Assembly: GCA_020698575.1 (NCBI GenBank)
Contig: CM036245.1
Location: forward strand, 9,507,718 to 9,571,717
Reading direction: 5' to 3'
Origin: Bostrychus sinensis
Lineage: Eukaryota; Chordata; Actinopteri; Gobiiformes; Eleotridae
Length of the DNA: 64,000 nucleotides
Made by a program: the position numbers and the translations under genes
The notes under the pieces: generated by a model
Told to the model about the DNA's origin: nothing
The model's input: only the letters and a program-made list of their open reading frames with translations
Databases searched by the model: none
Shown here: positions 40,201-45,910 of the stretch, piece after piece
Layout: each line of letters opens with the position of its first letter
How positions within the stretch are numbered: the stretch's first letter is position 1

Positions 40201-41949
40201 TAGGTTCTCTGATTTTTTTTACACGAGAATGTAGGAGTATGTATGAGAGTGTTTAGTTATGAATGTATATAACTAGCACTTTAGGGCTACATTTAATATT
40301 GTTATTGCCATGTTTTGCTCATTTGTGTGCATTGTCTTCACTCTATGTTGTAATGTTTTTTTCTGTATTATCTGTTATCTATGTGAACTGTACTTTACAG
40401 TGTCTTATTTTGTGATACATGCCTGCATTCAGTCTGTGGGTGTGCTAGGTGTGTTTTATGTTTTTGTATATAGCATATTTTGTCTGTTTTTTATCTCTTT
40501 TTTATTTATTTATTTATTTATTTATTTATTTTTTTTTACATGGGACTACGGATGGAAATTAGCATTGCTAAATCCGGCTTATTTACGGCACCTGTTGCCC
40601 GTTCATTAATGCGCACTGTCCCATTCAAATAAACAAAAAATACAAATACAAACCCTGTCATACAGATCTAGTGTCTTTAGGTGTGTAGTGGCGCCTGTTG
40701 GTGTAGATTCTGACTGGTTCTGGTTCATCATAATTAAATACCTGAACGGTGTGTATTGTAATAACTAAATACTTAACCCAGGGCACTCTTTGTGTCAGTC
40801 ACAAGCCCAGGCAAATGTAGAGGGTTGTGTCGGGAAAGGTTAGGGCATGCCAGGATATGTCTTTTGGCATTTGAACTAAACCTAAAAACTGTGCGAGTGC
40901 CAAAATTTTAGGGAATCGCTTTACAGGTTACGATCATGGTTTATGCAATGTAGGTAACAAAATCACATGGATTAACACCCACTCTATGTAAAACCGAAAG
41001 CCGCTGTTGCATAGTAATAACAGGGTAGTAATCAGGGCTTGACATTTGTTTTTTTGCTCACTGCCCTCCATGGCTAGTCTTTGTCAAAAGCTACTAGCCA
41101 AATAGTGTTTTTACTAGCCGCAATTAGTTATGTTTTTTGTGTATATTTTATAGTATAAGCTTAAAGAATTTGTTTTTCATGTATGGACAGGGATTTATCA
41201 AATATTAAAAAACAGGTTTACCTATAGGCAGAATAAATTGTATCTCTGTGCATGTAGCGACACATCTTTTAAAACATTAAATTTATTTTAAAACATTATT
41301 TTGTTGAAATAATATTTTTCTTTCTTTAATCATCATGAATGAATTATGTACTAAATGGTGTACAGTAAAGCAGAGCAGCATAAATTCAGGCCTAACCTCG
41401 AAGTTAAGATTTAGGTGCATATAAATAAACTTGCCAGAACGTCAGTGGGAGTATTAGTGCTACTGGCCAAAACAAAAATCTACCTGCATGTGGCCAGGTG
41501 GCTAGTGTTAATGTCAAGCTCTGGTAGTAATAGAAGTTTTTCCTGTTCAAACCCTTTAAAAAGTCAAGAAATTAACAAGGTATAACCCTGCTCTGTCTGA
41601 ACGTGGAAACAGCTGCTGCTAATGCACGCTCGCTTTGTTTAAGTACAACTTTTACATTTCTTTCTTTTACTGTTTAGAAAAAGACAAGCCTTTTGAGAAA
41701 ATATTTTTGCATTTTTCCTCTCATCTAATCAACAGCTGGCAGTGTTTAGCTACACCTTTTGAAAACAGTTTGAACCAAATGCAGAGGGGTTACTGAAGTG
41801 GGGCAGTATGGCAAACTCCTGGGGGCCCCTTTGTGCCCCCTTTTGGACACTGACCCACACCGTGCTGGAGTGGTCTTGTATTATAATCTTCAAATGGGTA
41901 ATAATAACAAACAAAAACGGCACTCACCTGAATCAAACTCATCTGGAAT
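9481..41949 (-). CDS. timm50: timm50 (partial at 5' end): mitochondrial import inner membrane translocase subunit TIM50
   Basis: Tim50 is the receptor subunit of the TIM23 complex. It is anchored in the mitochondrial inner membrane and exposes a large domain to the intermembrane space, where it binds incoming presequences and hands them from TOM to the Tim23 channel. Eight minus-strand exons (41949-41928, 23655-23597, 23504-23385, 21832-21728, 20526-20428, 12131-11975, 10790-10684, 9579-9481) have GT/AG borders and consistent phases. They sum to 768 nt, giving 255 residues plus TGA. The protein starts at IPDEFDS and follows vertebrate TIMM50 to its C-terminus. The vertebrate protein is about 350 residues, so about 100 N-terminal residues (presequence, transmembrane segment) are missing. 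I searched 42-64 kb for them and found nothing. The FCP1/HAD-type nucleophile motif is degenerate, as in other Tim50 proteins. Identity is from remembered family sequence, not a database search. Confidence 0.95.
9717..10253. mobile_element. TTAA-flanked MITE in last timm50 intron
   Basis: TTAA then AGGGGCTATATTATGC at the left; GCAGAATATAGTCCCT then TTAA at the right. The inverted repeat is about 16 bp with two mismatches, and the TTAA duplication is of piggyBac type. 537 bp, non-coding. Confidence 0.8.
10254..10683. other. timm50 intron, no feature seen
   Basis: Spacer between the TTAA element and exon G. Short ORFs on both strands look accidental. Confidence 0.5.
10684..10790 (-). CDS. timm50: timm50 exon G (TIALSGVEDVRTVLENYALEE…)
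   Basis: 107 nt: two bases finishing the Thr codon, then 35 codons ending FKRRQAQLAQ. This is the end of the core domain and the start of the charged C-terminal helix. The acceptor is ccggcag and the donor gtccga. Confidence 0.97.
10855..11510. repeat. AT-rich dispersed intronic repeat
   Basis: Begins TTAACCCTCGTGACCC and contains segments (TGCAGTGGTTCCTAC…, GTTCCTGTTCAGACAAAAGTG) seen again at 18395-18625 and 20644-21532, and inverted at 18640-18960. TTAACCCT start fits a TTAA-flanked family. The right end is unclear. Confidence 0.55.
11535..11740 (-). repeat. LINE tail plus tRNA-derived repeat, inverted
   Basis: 11535-11590 reversed reads …CTCAGTGGGACTTTCCTGG then TTAAATAAA, a fish LINE 3' tail. 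11610-11735 reversed carries GTGGTTAGCACTCCTGCGTC, CAGCAAGAAGGTCC and GGTTCGATTCC, the same tRNA-like repeat as at 5645. A 3' piece of that repeat lies at 12170-12245. Confidence 0.6.
11975..12131 (-). CDS. timm50: timm50 exon F (DVSCLNRD…LANFLK)
   Basis: 157 nt, 52 codons plus one base. It encodes DVSCLNRDTSKVIVVDCKRE, then AFSLQPFNGMALKKWDGNSE, then DRTLYDLANFLK. It carries the VVD and WDGN blocks matching the later acidic motif of the HAD fold. The exon ends with the first base of a Thr codon completed by exon G. Confidence 0.97.
12476..12715 (-). mobile_element. hAT-like terminus with 11-bp-motif units (locus 2)
   Basis: Scattered GGACTAAA, TCTAAACC units, then CCAGAGCAGGACTAAAG, then a terminus reading TACCAGTACCACACTTTGAG (reverse of the TCTCAAACTGTGG end). 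It is collinear with 4169-4330 on the opposite strand, so it is a compact, unexpanded copy of locus 1. Confidence 0.7.
12815..13258 (+). mobile_element. MITE with TAGGGCTGCAC termini, copy 1
   Basis: Terminal inverted repeats TAGGGCTGCACGATAT and ATATTGTGCAGCCCTA. Inside are GACTAAACCAGGAATAAAAC and GCGATAT motifs. 444 bp, hAT-like. It is flanked by a short direct repeat (AGACT on both sides). An inverted copy lies 1.1 kb downstream. Confidence 0.85.
13259..14377. other. timm50 intron, no gene
   Basis: 13290-13345 has another weak match to the hAT-like terminus (GGTACCACTGG … CCCTTTGAGAAAC). CT-rich run at 13419-13430. ORFs of 107 and 183 codons on either strand lack any recognisable domain. 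Confidence 0.5.
14378..14811 (-). mobile_element. MITE with TAGGGCTGCAC termini, copy 2 (inverted)
   Basis: Same element as 12815-13258 in the opposite orientation, matching along its full length (for example TCTGACAGAGATTTACACTG here, reverse complement there). Flanking octamers TGCATTGT and AGCGTTGT agree at 6 of 8 positions. A third, truncated relative is at 59245-59400. Confidence 0.85.
14935..15275 (+). repeat. Dispersed repeat, copy 1 of 2
   Basis: Shares TAGTTATTTGTTTTAGTAAT-like, AACAAATGTGTT, GGACAGTG and GAACAGTTAAAGA blocks in order with 22380-22670. Likely the body of an old DNA element. Non-coding. Confidence 0.6.
15300..15636 (-). repeat. LINE-like fragment split by a TTAA element
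   Basis: This piece continues at 16919-16995. Together they parallel 2320-2550 (shared GAACATTGCACAAGCTTGGA / GAATATTGTAAAAGCATGGA segment and ACAATACTTTTATA). It is the filled counterpart of that site. Confidence 0.5.
15637..16918. mobile_element. TTAA-flanked DNA element (CCCTCAG termini), with a nested MITE
   Basis: TTAACCCTCAG at the left and CTGAGGGTTAA at the right. A second copy of its right portion runs inverted at 56290-56886 without the nested MITE. The matched segments include GGACTGGTAATCCCTGCA and the reverse complement of ATTAACCCCTGTCCTC. Non-autonomous piggyBac-type by its TTAA site. Confidence 0.75.
15838..16333. mobile_element. Tc1/mariner-type MITE (CCGTATTTTCCGCACTA termini) at a TA site
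   Basis: Termini CCGTATTTTCCGCACTA and TAGTGCGGAAAATACGG are perfect inverted repeats. The right flank is TA and the left flank TG. The related sequence at 56868-56880 lacks the MITE and reads CTTACATTAAAATCAC on the matching strand, which gives the empty site CTTACATT and confirms a TA target. The internal GGCGCACTTAAAAG motif is typical of this widespread fish family. Confidence 0.88.
17000..17520. other. timm50 intron, unclassified, GC-richer
   Basis: Short (AAT)n run at 17339-17357 and a CTCF-like site at 17412. A 119-codon minus-strand ORF is rich in Leu/Pro and Tyr from the AAT run and G-rich stretch, and I consider it spurious. Confidence 0.45.
17412..17425 (+). promoter_or_regulatory. 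CTCF-like motif
   Basis: CCAGCAGGGGGCTC matches the vertebrate CTCF core CCASYAGRKGGC without mismatch. Only sequence support. Confidence 0.4.
17622..18380. mobile_element. DNA element (CCGTATTCTCTGGACTATA type) interrupted by a second repeat
   Basis: Starts TACCGTATTCTCTGGACTAT with the AGTATAAG..GCAC motif of a common fish MITE. Two diverged tandem units (CTGAATAGGTGT..GCTAACGTAA…) flank the insertion at 17863-18269. The right terminus was not identified. Confidence 0.6.
17863..18269 (-). mobile_element. Nested repeat with 15-bp target duplication
   Basis: Flanked on both sides by AGCTACATGAAGCAT. Ends GTCCAAAGTGCGG and GTTTGGACACCCCTG are partly inverted repeats. Other copies: 34808-34990 (truncated) and parts of 6190-6800 and 47415-48755. 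Confidence 0.75.
18395..18965. repeat. Two opposed copies of the AT-rich intronic repeat
   Basis: 18395-18625 (+) and 18640-18960 (−) match 10855-11345 and each other in inverse order (for example GATTACCAACAACAC versus ATCACCAACAACACGGATTT). Confidence 0.55.
19402..20172. mobile_element. TTAA-flanked DNA transposon with perfect inverted repeats
   Basis: TTAAAGTTACACTGTGTAA at the left and its exact reverse complement at the right (TTACACAGTGTAACTTTAA), 771 bp apart, with TTAA at each edge. It is inserted in an L2-like 3' UTR whose halves are 19200-19401 and 20173-20262 (GTGCAGCACTTTGGAAACTG, GTGCTATAGAAATG). Contains a short ORF ending at a splice donor. Confidence 0.88.
19706..19869 (+). 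pseudogene. Exon-like ORF inside the TTAA element
   Basis: Open from ATG (19706; a second in-frame ATG at 19715 starts MSDEARKRKCERDRTRS) through RVNIGQTFARWRQMRDREG to SLLLG, then AG before gtaaat, a good splice donor. The basic start and RWRQMRDREG segment resemble the N-terminal piece of transposon-derived proteins I recall from fish, but I cannot name the family. The rest of such a protein is absent here. Confidence 0.5.
20265..20365 (-). repeat. tRNA-derived repeat, inverted, degenerate
   Basis: Reverse complement carries AGCACTGTCTTCTGCCTCAC and GGTTTGATTC (B-box-like). Same family as 5645 and 11610. Ends about 60 bp from exon E. Confidence 0.55.
20428..20526 (-). CDS. timm50: timm50 exon E (TAYPLIDSIDP…GHHVK)
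   Basis: 99 nt, 33 codons, phase 0. The peptide TAYPLIDSIDPQGFVMYRLF continues into RDATRYMEGHHVK, the central part of the intermembrane-space domain. The acceptor is cttcctcag and the donor gtcggt. An 8,296-bp intron follows, holding most of the gene's DNA transposons. Confidence 0.97.
20644..21532. mobile_element. Possible TTAA-flanked copy of the AT-rich intronic repeat
   Basis: TTAATCCTTC at the left and GAGGGTTAA at the right. Body shares GGGACACTTTTGTCA, GGAACAACGTAAC and TGATAAAATACACGCCTGAG blocks with the copies at 10855 and 18395. Internal segments recur twice, so it may be a fusion of two copies. Confidence 0.5.
21728..21832 (-). CDS. timm50: timm50 exon D (RPGIDYLFQQLAPLYEIVIF block)
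   Basis: 105 nt, 35 codons, phase 0. It encodes LSTGWRFKKRPGIDYLFQQ through IFTAETGM, one of the most conserved stretches of Tim50, corresponding to the second HAD-type motif (the Thr/Ser of IFT). The acceptor is ctgctcag and the donor gtgagac. Confidence 0.97.
21840..22370. other. timm50 intron, nothing recognised
   Basis: No exon, repeat terminus or plausible ORF identified. Confidence 0.4.
22380..23260. repeat. Dispersed repeat, copy 2, with nested palindrome
   Basis: 22380-22670 matches 14955-15275. The far end (GGCCGATAAT … CTGTATATCTGTCGACCTCT) looks like the terminus of a common fish DNA element. Between them is the palindromic MITE at 22773-22990. Confidence 0.5.
22773..22990. mobile_element. 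Palindromic MITE (hairpin)
   Basis: The two ~105-bp halves are inverted copies: CTGTAATAACACGTAA/TTACGTGTTATTACAG, CATTGTACTTACATGATG/CATCATGTAAGTACAATG, AATGTAACAAA/TTTGTTACATT. Only a few bases separate the arms. Transcribed as part of a timm50 intron, it could fold into a long hairpin. Confidence 0.88.
23385..23504 (-). CDS. timm50: timm50 exon C (start of the FCP1-like core)
   Basis: 120 nt, 40 codons, phase 0 at both ends. It begins MIIEPTSPKLLPD and ends LLHPEWS. It carries the segment LVLELTDVLLHPEW, the equivalent of the DxDx(T/V) nucleophile loop of FCP1/SCP phosphatases. The two aspartates are replaced (Glu and Thr at those places), as in other metazoan Tim50, so no phosphatase activity is expected. 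The donor is gtacgtaa. Confidence 0.96.
23597..23655 (-). CDS. timm50: timm50 exon B (EPPVIQQLKRTVKYFKDYRQ)
   Basis: 59 nt, acceptor tttcag and donor gtgagg. It enters in phase 1 (completing the Glu codon begun in exon A) and ends on a complete codon. The peptide matches the linker just before the Tim50 core domain (…QQLKRT.KYFKDYRQ). It lies only 92 bp upstream of exon C. Confidence 0.95.
23660..24230. other. Start of the 18.3-kb timm50 intron, no feature
   Basis: AT-rich. No recognisable repeat termini or exon. Confidence 0.45.
24235..25145. mobile_element. DNA element with TAGGGCTGGGT termini, nested repeat inside
   Basis: TAGGGCTGGGT at the left and ACCCAGCCCTA at the right. AGGTGT directly repeated at both edges. 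Left interior has the TGATACCGG…TGATACCAGTAC motif typical of hAT-like fish elements. 24540-25110 resembles a second nested family (GGGGTTTATACAC…; relative at 17525-17610). Confidence 0.7.
25146..28680. other. timm50 intron, largely unclassified; holds a direct duplication
   Basis: 25515-25623 and 26968-27071 are direct copies (shared TCCCAGGGGACTC, ATCCCCCAGAGTTCATAGCA, GCAGGAAGCGCCGCCATCTG). Otherwise AT-rich sequence. ORFs at 25143, 26974 and 27960 on the minus strand show no domain. Confidence 0.5.
28685..31005 (-). repeat. Main 11-bp minisatellite (CTAAACCAGGT), about 200 units
   Basis: Nearly continuous 11-bp units in three main types: TCTAAACCAGG, TGTAAACCAGG, GCTAAACCAGG, plus ACTAAACCAGG. 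A marker variant CTAGGTGTAAGTG recurs at 29361, 29543, 29802, 30481 and 30608, showing block duplications. After 30660 units drift to ACTACACCAGG. It ends in AAGACTAGCCCCAAC.AAAG, also found at 33432-33450, so both arrays end in the same flank. Confidence 0.97.
31010..31525. other. Poly(A) run and repeat debris
   Basis: Poly(A) at 31189-31217. 31395-31460 (CGTACTCTTTGTGCCAGTGCCAAGCC) matches a common fish retroelement 3' segment also at 35876-35945 and 40775-40850. Confidence 0.55.
31530..33555 (-). mobile_element. Degenerate 11-bp-motif arrays ending in a hAT-like terminus
   Basis: 31530-32580 and 32940-33460 consist of diverged GACTAAACCAG units. 32023-32374 is a regular 44-bp higher-order repeat. 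The right edge reads CCACTGGTACCTCCACCATA then GTTTGAGAACCGCTG (33520-33555), the same terminus as at 4169, 12700 and 54340. 32590-32935 is non-repetitive. Confidence 0.75.
32023..32374 (-). repeat. 44-bp higher-order repeat, eight copies
   Basis: Four 11-bp monomers (GGACTAAACCA, AGTCTAAACCA, GGAGTAAAACA, GGACTAAATCA) repeat as a block. CCAAGTC falls at 32030, 32074, 32118 and every 44 bp to 32338. Copies are almost identical. Confidence 0.97.
33556..34060. other. timm50 intron, nothing recognised
   Basis: No repeat terminus or exon identified. One 71-codon + ORF is unsupported. Confidence 0.4.
34070..35860 (+). mobile_element. Tc1/mariner-like remnant split by other repeats
   Basis: Left end ATCAGGCATAACATTATGAC (34078) and right end GGTTATAATGTTATGCCTGA (35829) are inverted repeats typical of a fish Tc1/mariner-type family. 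34260-34320 and 35705-35800 hold degenerate interior pieces. Between them lie a truncated repeat (34808-34990) and a GATCGG-rich hAT-like element (about 34991-35630). Confidence 0.65.
34991..35630 (-). mobile_element. hAT-like element with GATCGGCCGATC terminal repeats
   Basis: 35520-35625 carries multiple GATCGGCC/GATCATGATCGGC copies ending CGGAGCACCC, the subterminal pattern of a common fish hAT-like family read in reverse. The left terminus is not clear. Confidence 0.5.
35876..37480. other. timm50 intron, no gene; poly(A) tract at 37351-37376
   Basis: Starts with the retroelement-type segment GTGTACTCTCTGAGCCAGTC. The rest is unclassified. Short ORFs are unsupported. Confidence 0.45.
37500..39000. 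repeat. Diverged tandem duplication
   Basis: 37755-37960 and 38205-38370 share AAAACTGGCACA(A/G)AGTTCAA, TGCCAG, CACTATGGC/CAATGGCTTGG and GCATTAAG in the same order. 37965-38045 and 38800-38880 share AAATTATCAGGTT…TTTGTGGATTTT. An old local duplication of several hundred bp. Confidence 0.5.
39363..39700. repeat. Second copy of the CAGGGTTTC-type element
   Basis: Collinear with 1274-1620 (ATAAGACCTATATCATAAGC, GTGCCGCAAAGCATTTTGGT). Left end lacks CAGG; right end truncated at AGACCCCAG. Confidence 0.7.
39755..40645 (+). pseudogene. Non-LTR retrotransposon 3' end
   Basis: The peptide YGPLLKLFAQ … FLNFQSLKNLKPNCLIYRIMNGLA resembles the C-terminal end of fish LINE polyproteins. After it comes a long T-rich 3' UTR with (TTTA)n at 40501-40530, ACATGGGACTACGGATGGAA and a tail CAAATAAACAAAAAATAC. 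5'-truncated; ORF disrupted. Confidence 0.6.
41033..41523. mobile_element. hAT-type MITE with perfect 8-bp target duplication
   Basis: Ends CAGGGCTTGACATT and AATGTCAAGCTCTG. Flanking octamers at 41025-41032 and 41524-41531 are both GTAGTAAT. Body has subterminal CTAGCC/GGCTAG copies. 491 bp. The intact duplication suggests a fairly recent insertion. Confidence 0.95.
41928..41949 (-). CDS. timm50: timm50 exon A: 22-nt micro-exon (IPDEFDS plus one base)
   Basis: Reverse strand reads ...cccacag, then ATTCCAGATGAG..., then gtgagtg, with a good acceptor and donor. It encodes IPDEFDS plus the first base of a Glu codon completed by the next exon. In vertebrate TIMM50 an IPDEFD motif sits just after the membrane anchor. 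The incoming phase is 0, so the missing upstream exon should end on a complete codon. The intron downstream is 18,272 bp. The exon is too short to show in an ORF scan and was found from the motif and splice sites. Confidence 0.88.
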
Positions 41950-42113
41950 CTGTGGGAAACAAAAGGAGAAAATAGAATTATTATTATTACAGTGTCTAAA
42001 GCTTACCCAACACTCAACTACTTCAAAGTTTTTAAGTGCTAGGTTAGTTTTGCAATCTTCAGCTGAAAAACATACAAGGGAGTGCTGCCAATATTACTCC
42101 TACTCATACTAAT

Positions 42114-42380
42114 AGGGGTGATAATCTTAAGGCATCTCATGATTCAATTTTGATTCAGAGGCCCAAGATGCGATATCAGCATTAATTCTTCAACAATAAT
42201 TCATTTTAATTGTATATTTTATGTCTGAAACTTAATTTTAAACACTTTCTACTCCAAAAACCAAAACTAGAAGCTAATAATTGCAATTGCAGAAGCAAAT
42301 TCTGTTAGCATTTGCCATAGATGGCTCTTTGCAACCCAGTAGCATAAGATTTGTATTGGACTAAACCTACTTTAAAAGAA
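42114..42380. repeat. Left end of a hAT-like element
   Basis: AGGGGTGATAATCTTAAGGC then CATCTCATGATTCAATTTTG and CAGAGGCCCAAGATGCGAT, a common fish hAT-like start. The other end was not found. Confidence 0.45.
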
Positions 42381-42384
42381 ACAA

Positions 42385-43875
42385 ATGATTCCTACTACTA
42401 CAACTACAGCTGCTACTGCTACTACTGCCTTGAACTGTTACAGACCCTTCTCCATTTTGCCCTGCCTCTCTGAAATATTTGAAAAACTCATAAACAAACA
42501 GCTCATAGATTATATGGAGTCTAACCATATCCTTAATCTGATGCAGTCTGGCTTCAGGTCTGAACATAGCTGTATATCTGCTACAATTAAAGTTCTTAAT
42601 GACATTATATGTGCTATTGACAATAAGAAGTATTGTACAGCTATTTTGTTGACCTGGCAAAGACATTTGACTCTGTGGACCAAAACATGTTGCTGGATAG
42701 GTTAAGAGACACTGGCCTTTCTAATAGCTGCGTGGCTTGGTTTAAAAGTTATTGTTCTGGGCGCACACAGTCAGTGAGAGCCGCTTGCCCCTTCATGAAG
42801 GTGTCCCCCAAGGATCTATACTTGGCCCAATCCTATTCCGTATTTATATAAACAATATCACTCATGTTGTAGGTCATTCTCGTATACATCTGTACGCTGA
42901 TGACACTGTTCTCTATGCATCTAGTTCCTCTCTGAACACTGGGTTGTCCTTGCTGCAAACTAGCTTCACTAATCTTCAACACGCCTTTTCAAAGCTCCAT
43001 TTTAAAACACAAGTAAAACTAAATGTAAGGTCTTCAGTAGAAACCTCCCACAGACTGATTGCCCAACAACATTCTCTCTAAGAATGGTTCTGAGATTCAG
43101 TTAGTCACTACAAGTATTTGGGAGTCTGGCTCGATTCCTCTCTCACATTTGAAACACATATCACTGCTCTCTGCTCACTAAGGTCAAGTCAAGAATTGGT
43201 TTTCTTTATCGTAACAAGCACTCTGCCAAACAGCTTTTAGTTAAAATGACAGTCCTCCCGCTCTTAAACTATGGCGATGTAGCTTTTAGATCGGCATCTA
43301 AATCGCTGCTGCACAAACTTGACGTAAATTTACCACGCAACCATCCGCTTTGTTACTGGAGCTCCCTCCCATTCTCTGGTGAGCTGGCCCTCCCTCCACT
43401 CCCGCAGACAAACTCAAAAGTGGCTCCTGTTCATTTACAAAACTCTAATTGGTAAACCCCACCCCATATCTCTGGTCTTTACTTAACATCCATAACTCCA
43501 GCCGCACTGTACCTTCTAGTAGCTTTATCAACGTCCTCAACCCTAAAGCTCGCACATCTTTTGGTCGCTCCTCGTTTCAGTTTTCTGCTGCAACTGACTG
43601 GAATCACTTGCAACAGACCCTAAAACTAAGCTCATTTATACCACCCCCATCTTCAATCAAAGCAATAATTCATGATCAGTGCACTTGTTTTTAACTCATG
43701 CATTTGAAGAAATACTGTATGTCATTTTGTAGATTGTTATGAGTGACTTGATGTTATGTTTGTCGTAAATTTCTCCCTCTTTTTTCTGTCGGTGGGCTGC
43801 TTCTTGGCCAGGTCGTCATTGCAAATGAAAATTGGTTCTCAATTGACCTACCTGGTTAAATAAGGAATAAATAAA
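42385..43875 (+). pseudogene. Non-LTR retrotransposon (RT domain to 3' tail), broken ORF
   Basis: Fragments in order: YRPFSILPCLSEIFEKLI, LMQSGFRSEHSCISATIKVL, FVDLAKTFDSVDQNMLL, EGVPQGSILGPILFRIYINN, IHLYADDTVLYAS and a C-terminal part, spread over several frames with stops. The catalytic YADD is intact, but frameshifts near 42640, 42780 and 43010 kill the ORF. 3' tail TCTCAATTGACCTACCTGG then TTAAATAAGG and AATAAATAAAT. It starts inside RT, so it is 5'-truncated. Confidence 0.85.
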
Positions 43876-44110
43876 TACTACTCCTGCTGCTGCTATTACT
43901 ACTACTCCTACTATTACTGCTGCTACTTCTACTACTACTCCTGCCACAATGTGAAGCTTGTACTAGCAAGTGCTTCATTTGTTGAGTTGTAATACTACTA
44001 CTGCTGCTGCTACTGCTGCTGCTACTACGACTATGACTACTACTACTACGCTGAGGAGCTTGTACTGGGGAGTTCTGGAGTACTACTGCTACTGCAATTA
44101 CTGCCACAGC
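43876..44110. repeat. (CTA/CTG)n trinucleotide tract
   Basis: Imperfect ACT/GCT/CCT triplets, with a repeated segment GCTTGTACTGGGGAGT. A left part of the same tract lies at 42388-42428, before the LINE. Confidence 0.85.
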
Positions 44111-44579
44111 TTGTACTGGGGAGTGCAAAGTTCTGGCGTTTTACACATGAGCCACCAAATAATAAGCATCATATGTCAAAATAAATAATATGAATTTTGT
44201 CTAAATGTGTGTTTCTCTGTTACACATAGGTAAAGAGTCACTGCTCCTGTCTGCTTCTCCAAACTGAGGCTGTGCTGCTGCCGTCCTTACTAGCGACAGC
44301 TCCCCAACAATGCAGCTTGGTCTATAATAAAGCAGAGGAGCCACTGTAAAAACTGTGGTCTGGGGCTCCACCTAGTGGCCACTTGCAGAACTACACTGGA
44401 CTTAAGACAGGTTTAAGACACACAATCTTGTTTACATTAGGGGTGCAAAAACTAATTTAAATAATTGCCAACTAATTAAATGATAAATTAATTGCTATCT
44501 GGAGTATACATAAGCTTATATTAACTATTGTTTTAACTATTAATAAAGGCAATGATATATCCCTAAACTATATGTCTTT

Positions 44580-45088
44580 CAGTGGTGGAATGTAACGAAG
44601 TAAAAGTACTTACTTTGGGAAAATTTGTGTGTATCTGTACTTTACTTGAGTAAATTTTACAAGGGGTACTTTTACTTTACTACATTTTAGAGCAAATATC
44701 TGTACTTTTTACTCCACTACTTTTTTGAATTGGTATGAAGTAAAAAGTACTGAGTTTGGTTTAAAAACATCATTCATTTTTTCTGTGTCGTCATTGTAGA
44801 CACAGTACATAAGAATAAAAGATGTAGTGAAGTAGTAAAAAGCTCACCTTTAGTTTTAGTCTCTTCTGTTCCATTCGTTTTCAGTTTTTTTTTAGCAAAA
44901 TCACTCACATTTAATACATTCATAAGTTCTTGAATCTGTGCGAAATACTTTTACTTTTTTACTCACAAGTACATTTGAAAGGGAGTACTTTTACTTAAGT
45001 TTTTTATGTGATACTTTTACTTGAGTAAATTGTTGCTCCTTTGTATATTTACTGAAGTAAAAAAAGTTGAGTACTTCTACCACTACTG
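44580..45088. mobile_element. hAT-type MITE, CAGTGGTGGAA termini
   Basis: Ends CAGTGGTGGAATGTAAC and TGAGTACTTCTACCACTACTG. Flanks ATGTCTTT and ACGTATTT agree at 6 of 8. Body is filled with AGTAAAAGTACTT/ACTTTTACTTGAGTA repeats. 509 bp. Compact relative of the proposed 331-7147 element. Confidence 0.8.
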
Positions 45089-45124
45089 ACGTATTTTAAC
45101 AGACATACTGGCACATACATGGCA

Positions 45125-45465
45125 GGGATAAACCAGGAATACACCGGGACTACACCGGGACTACACCGGGACTACAATCGGAACTACAATCGGGACTACA
45201 ATCGGGACTACACCTGGACTACACCAGGAATACATTGGGACTAAACCAGGACTACACCGGGACTACACCGGGACTACACCGGGACTACACCAGGACTACA
45301 CCTGGACTACACCTGGACTACACCTGGACTACACCAGGACTACACCAGGACTACACCTGGACTACACCTGGACTACACCTGGACTACACCTGGACTACAC
45401 CAGGACTACATTGGGACTAAACCAGGAGAACACCAGGACTAAATTGGGACTAAACTGGGACTAAT
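45125..45465 (-). repeat. 11-bp minisatellite, GGACTACACCT variant
   Basis: About 30 units of GGACTACACC(T/A/G), edged by GGATAAACCAGG and GGACTAAACCAGG. A 61-codon ORF through it exists only because 11-bp repeats read 33-bp periods. Follows 36 bp after the preceding MITE. Confidence 0.93.
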
Positions 45466-45479
45466 TATCTAATTATCAT

Positions 45480-45710
45480 CACCTTCCTTCATCAACATGT
45501 AAATATGTATAGTCTGTATTTGCGCTGTTATTATATTGTGTGTGTATATATTTTTTCACACTTTTCTCTTGTAAATAATCTAAATAGCATCTTTGCATGC
45601 GCACATAATTTCTTTGCTTTCTGCACTTTAATTTGTATTAAGAGCTGACCTAACAAGTGAATTTCTCGGCCTGTGAGATTAATAAGGTTCAGTCTTGTTT
45701 TAAACCAGGC
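45480..45710 (+). repeat. LINE-like 3' tail
   Basis: T-rich stretch ending TGAATTTCTCGGCCTGTGAG then ATTAATAAGG, resembling the GAATTTCCCC…GGGATTAATAAA ending of several fish non-LTR elements. Confidence 0.45.
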
Positions 45711-45910
45711 CTAACTCAGATGGACAGAGGTTTTTCCCAGAGCAGAGGTGACGCTCGGAGATGTGGCTCAGCTGTTGTTAGTTCTCTCTGTGGAGCGTTA
45801 AAGCGGTCGTTAGCGCCGCGTTCACACCTCCAATGAAGGCGACTACTGTCTGAGAGAATGACAGGACGACAGGTTCCCACAGTCCATGAACCCTATGGGC
45901 TGCTTAAATT

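Noticed and set aside
40310..40609. Hydrophobic 99-residue ORF as a membrane protein
   Set aside because: It lies in the T-rich 3' UTR of a LINE and ends in a TTTA repeat coding for Phe/Ile/Tyr.
43856..44128. Poly-serine minus-strand ORF
   Set aside because: Produced by the CTA/CTG triplet tract.
45235..45420. 61-residue ORF with DYTWTTPGLH repeats
   Set aside because: It is a by-product of the 11-bp minisatellite: three units make 33 bp or 11 codons. No start context or homology.
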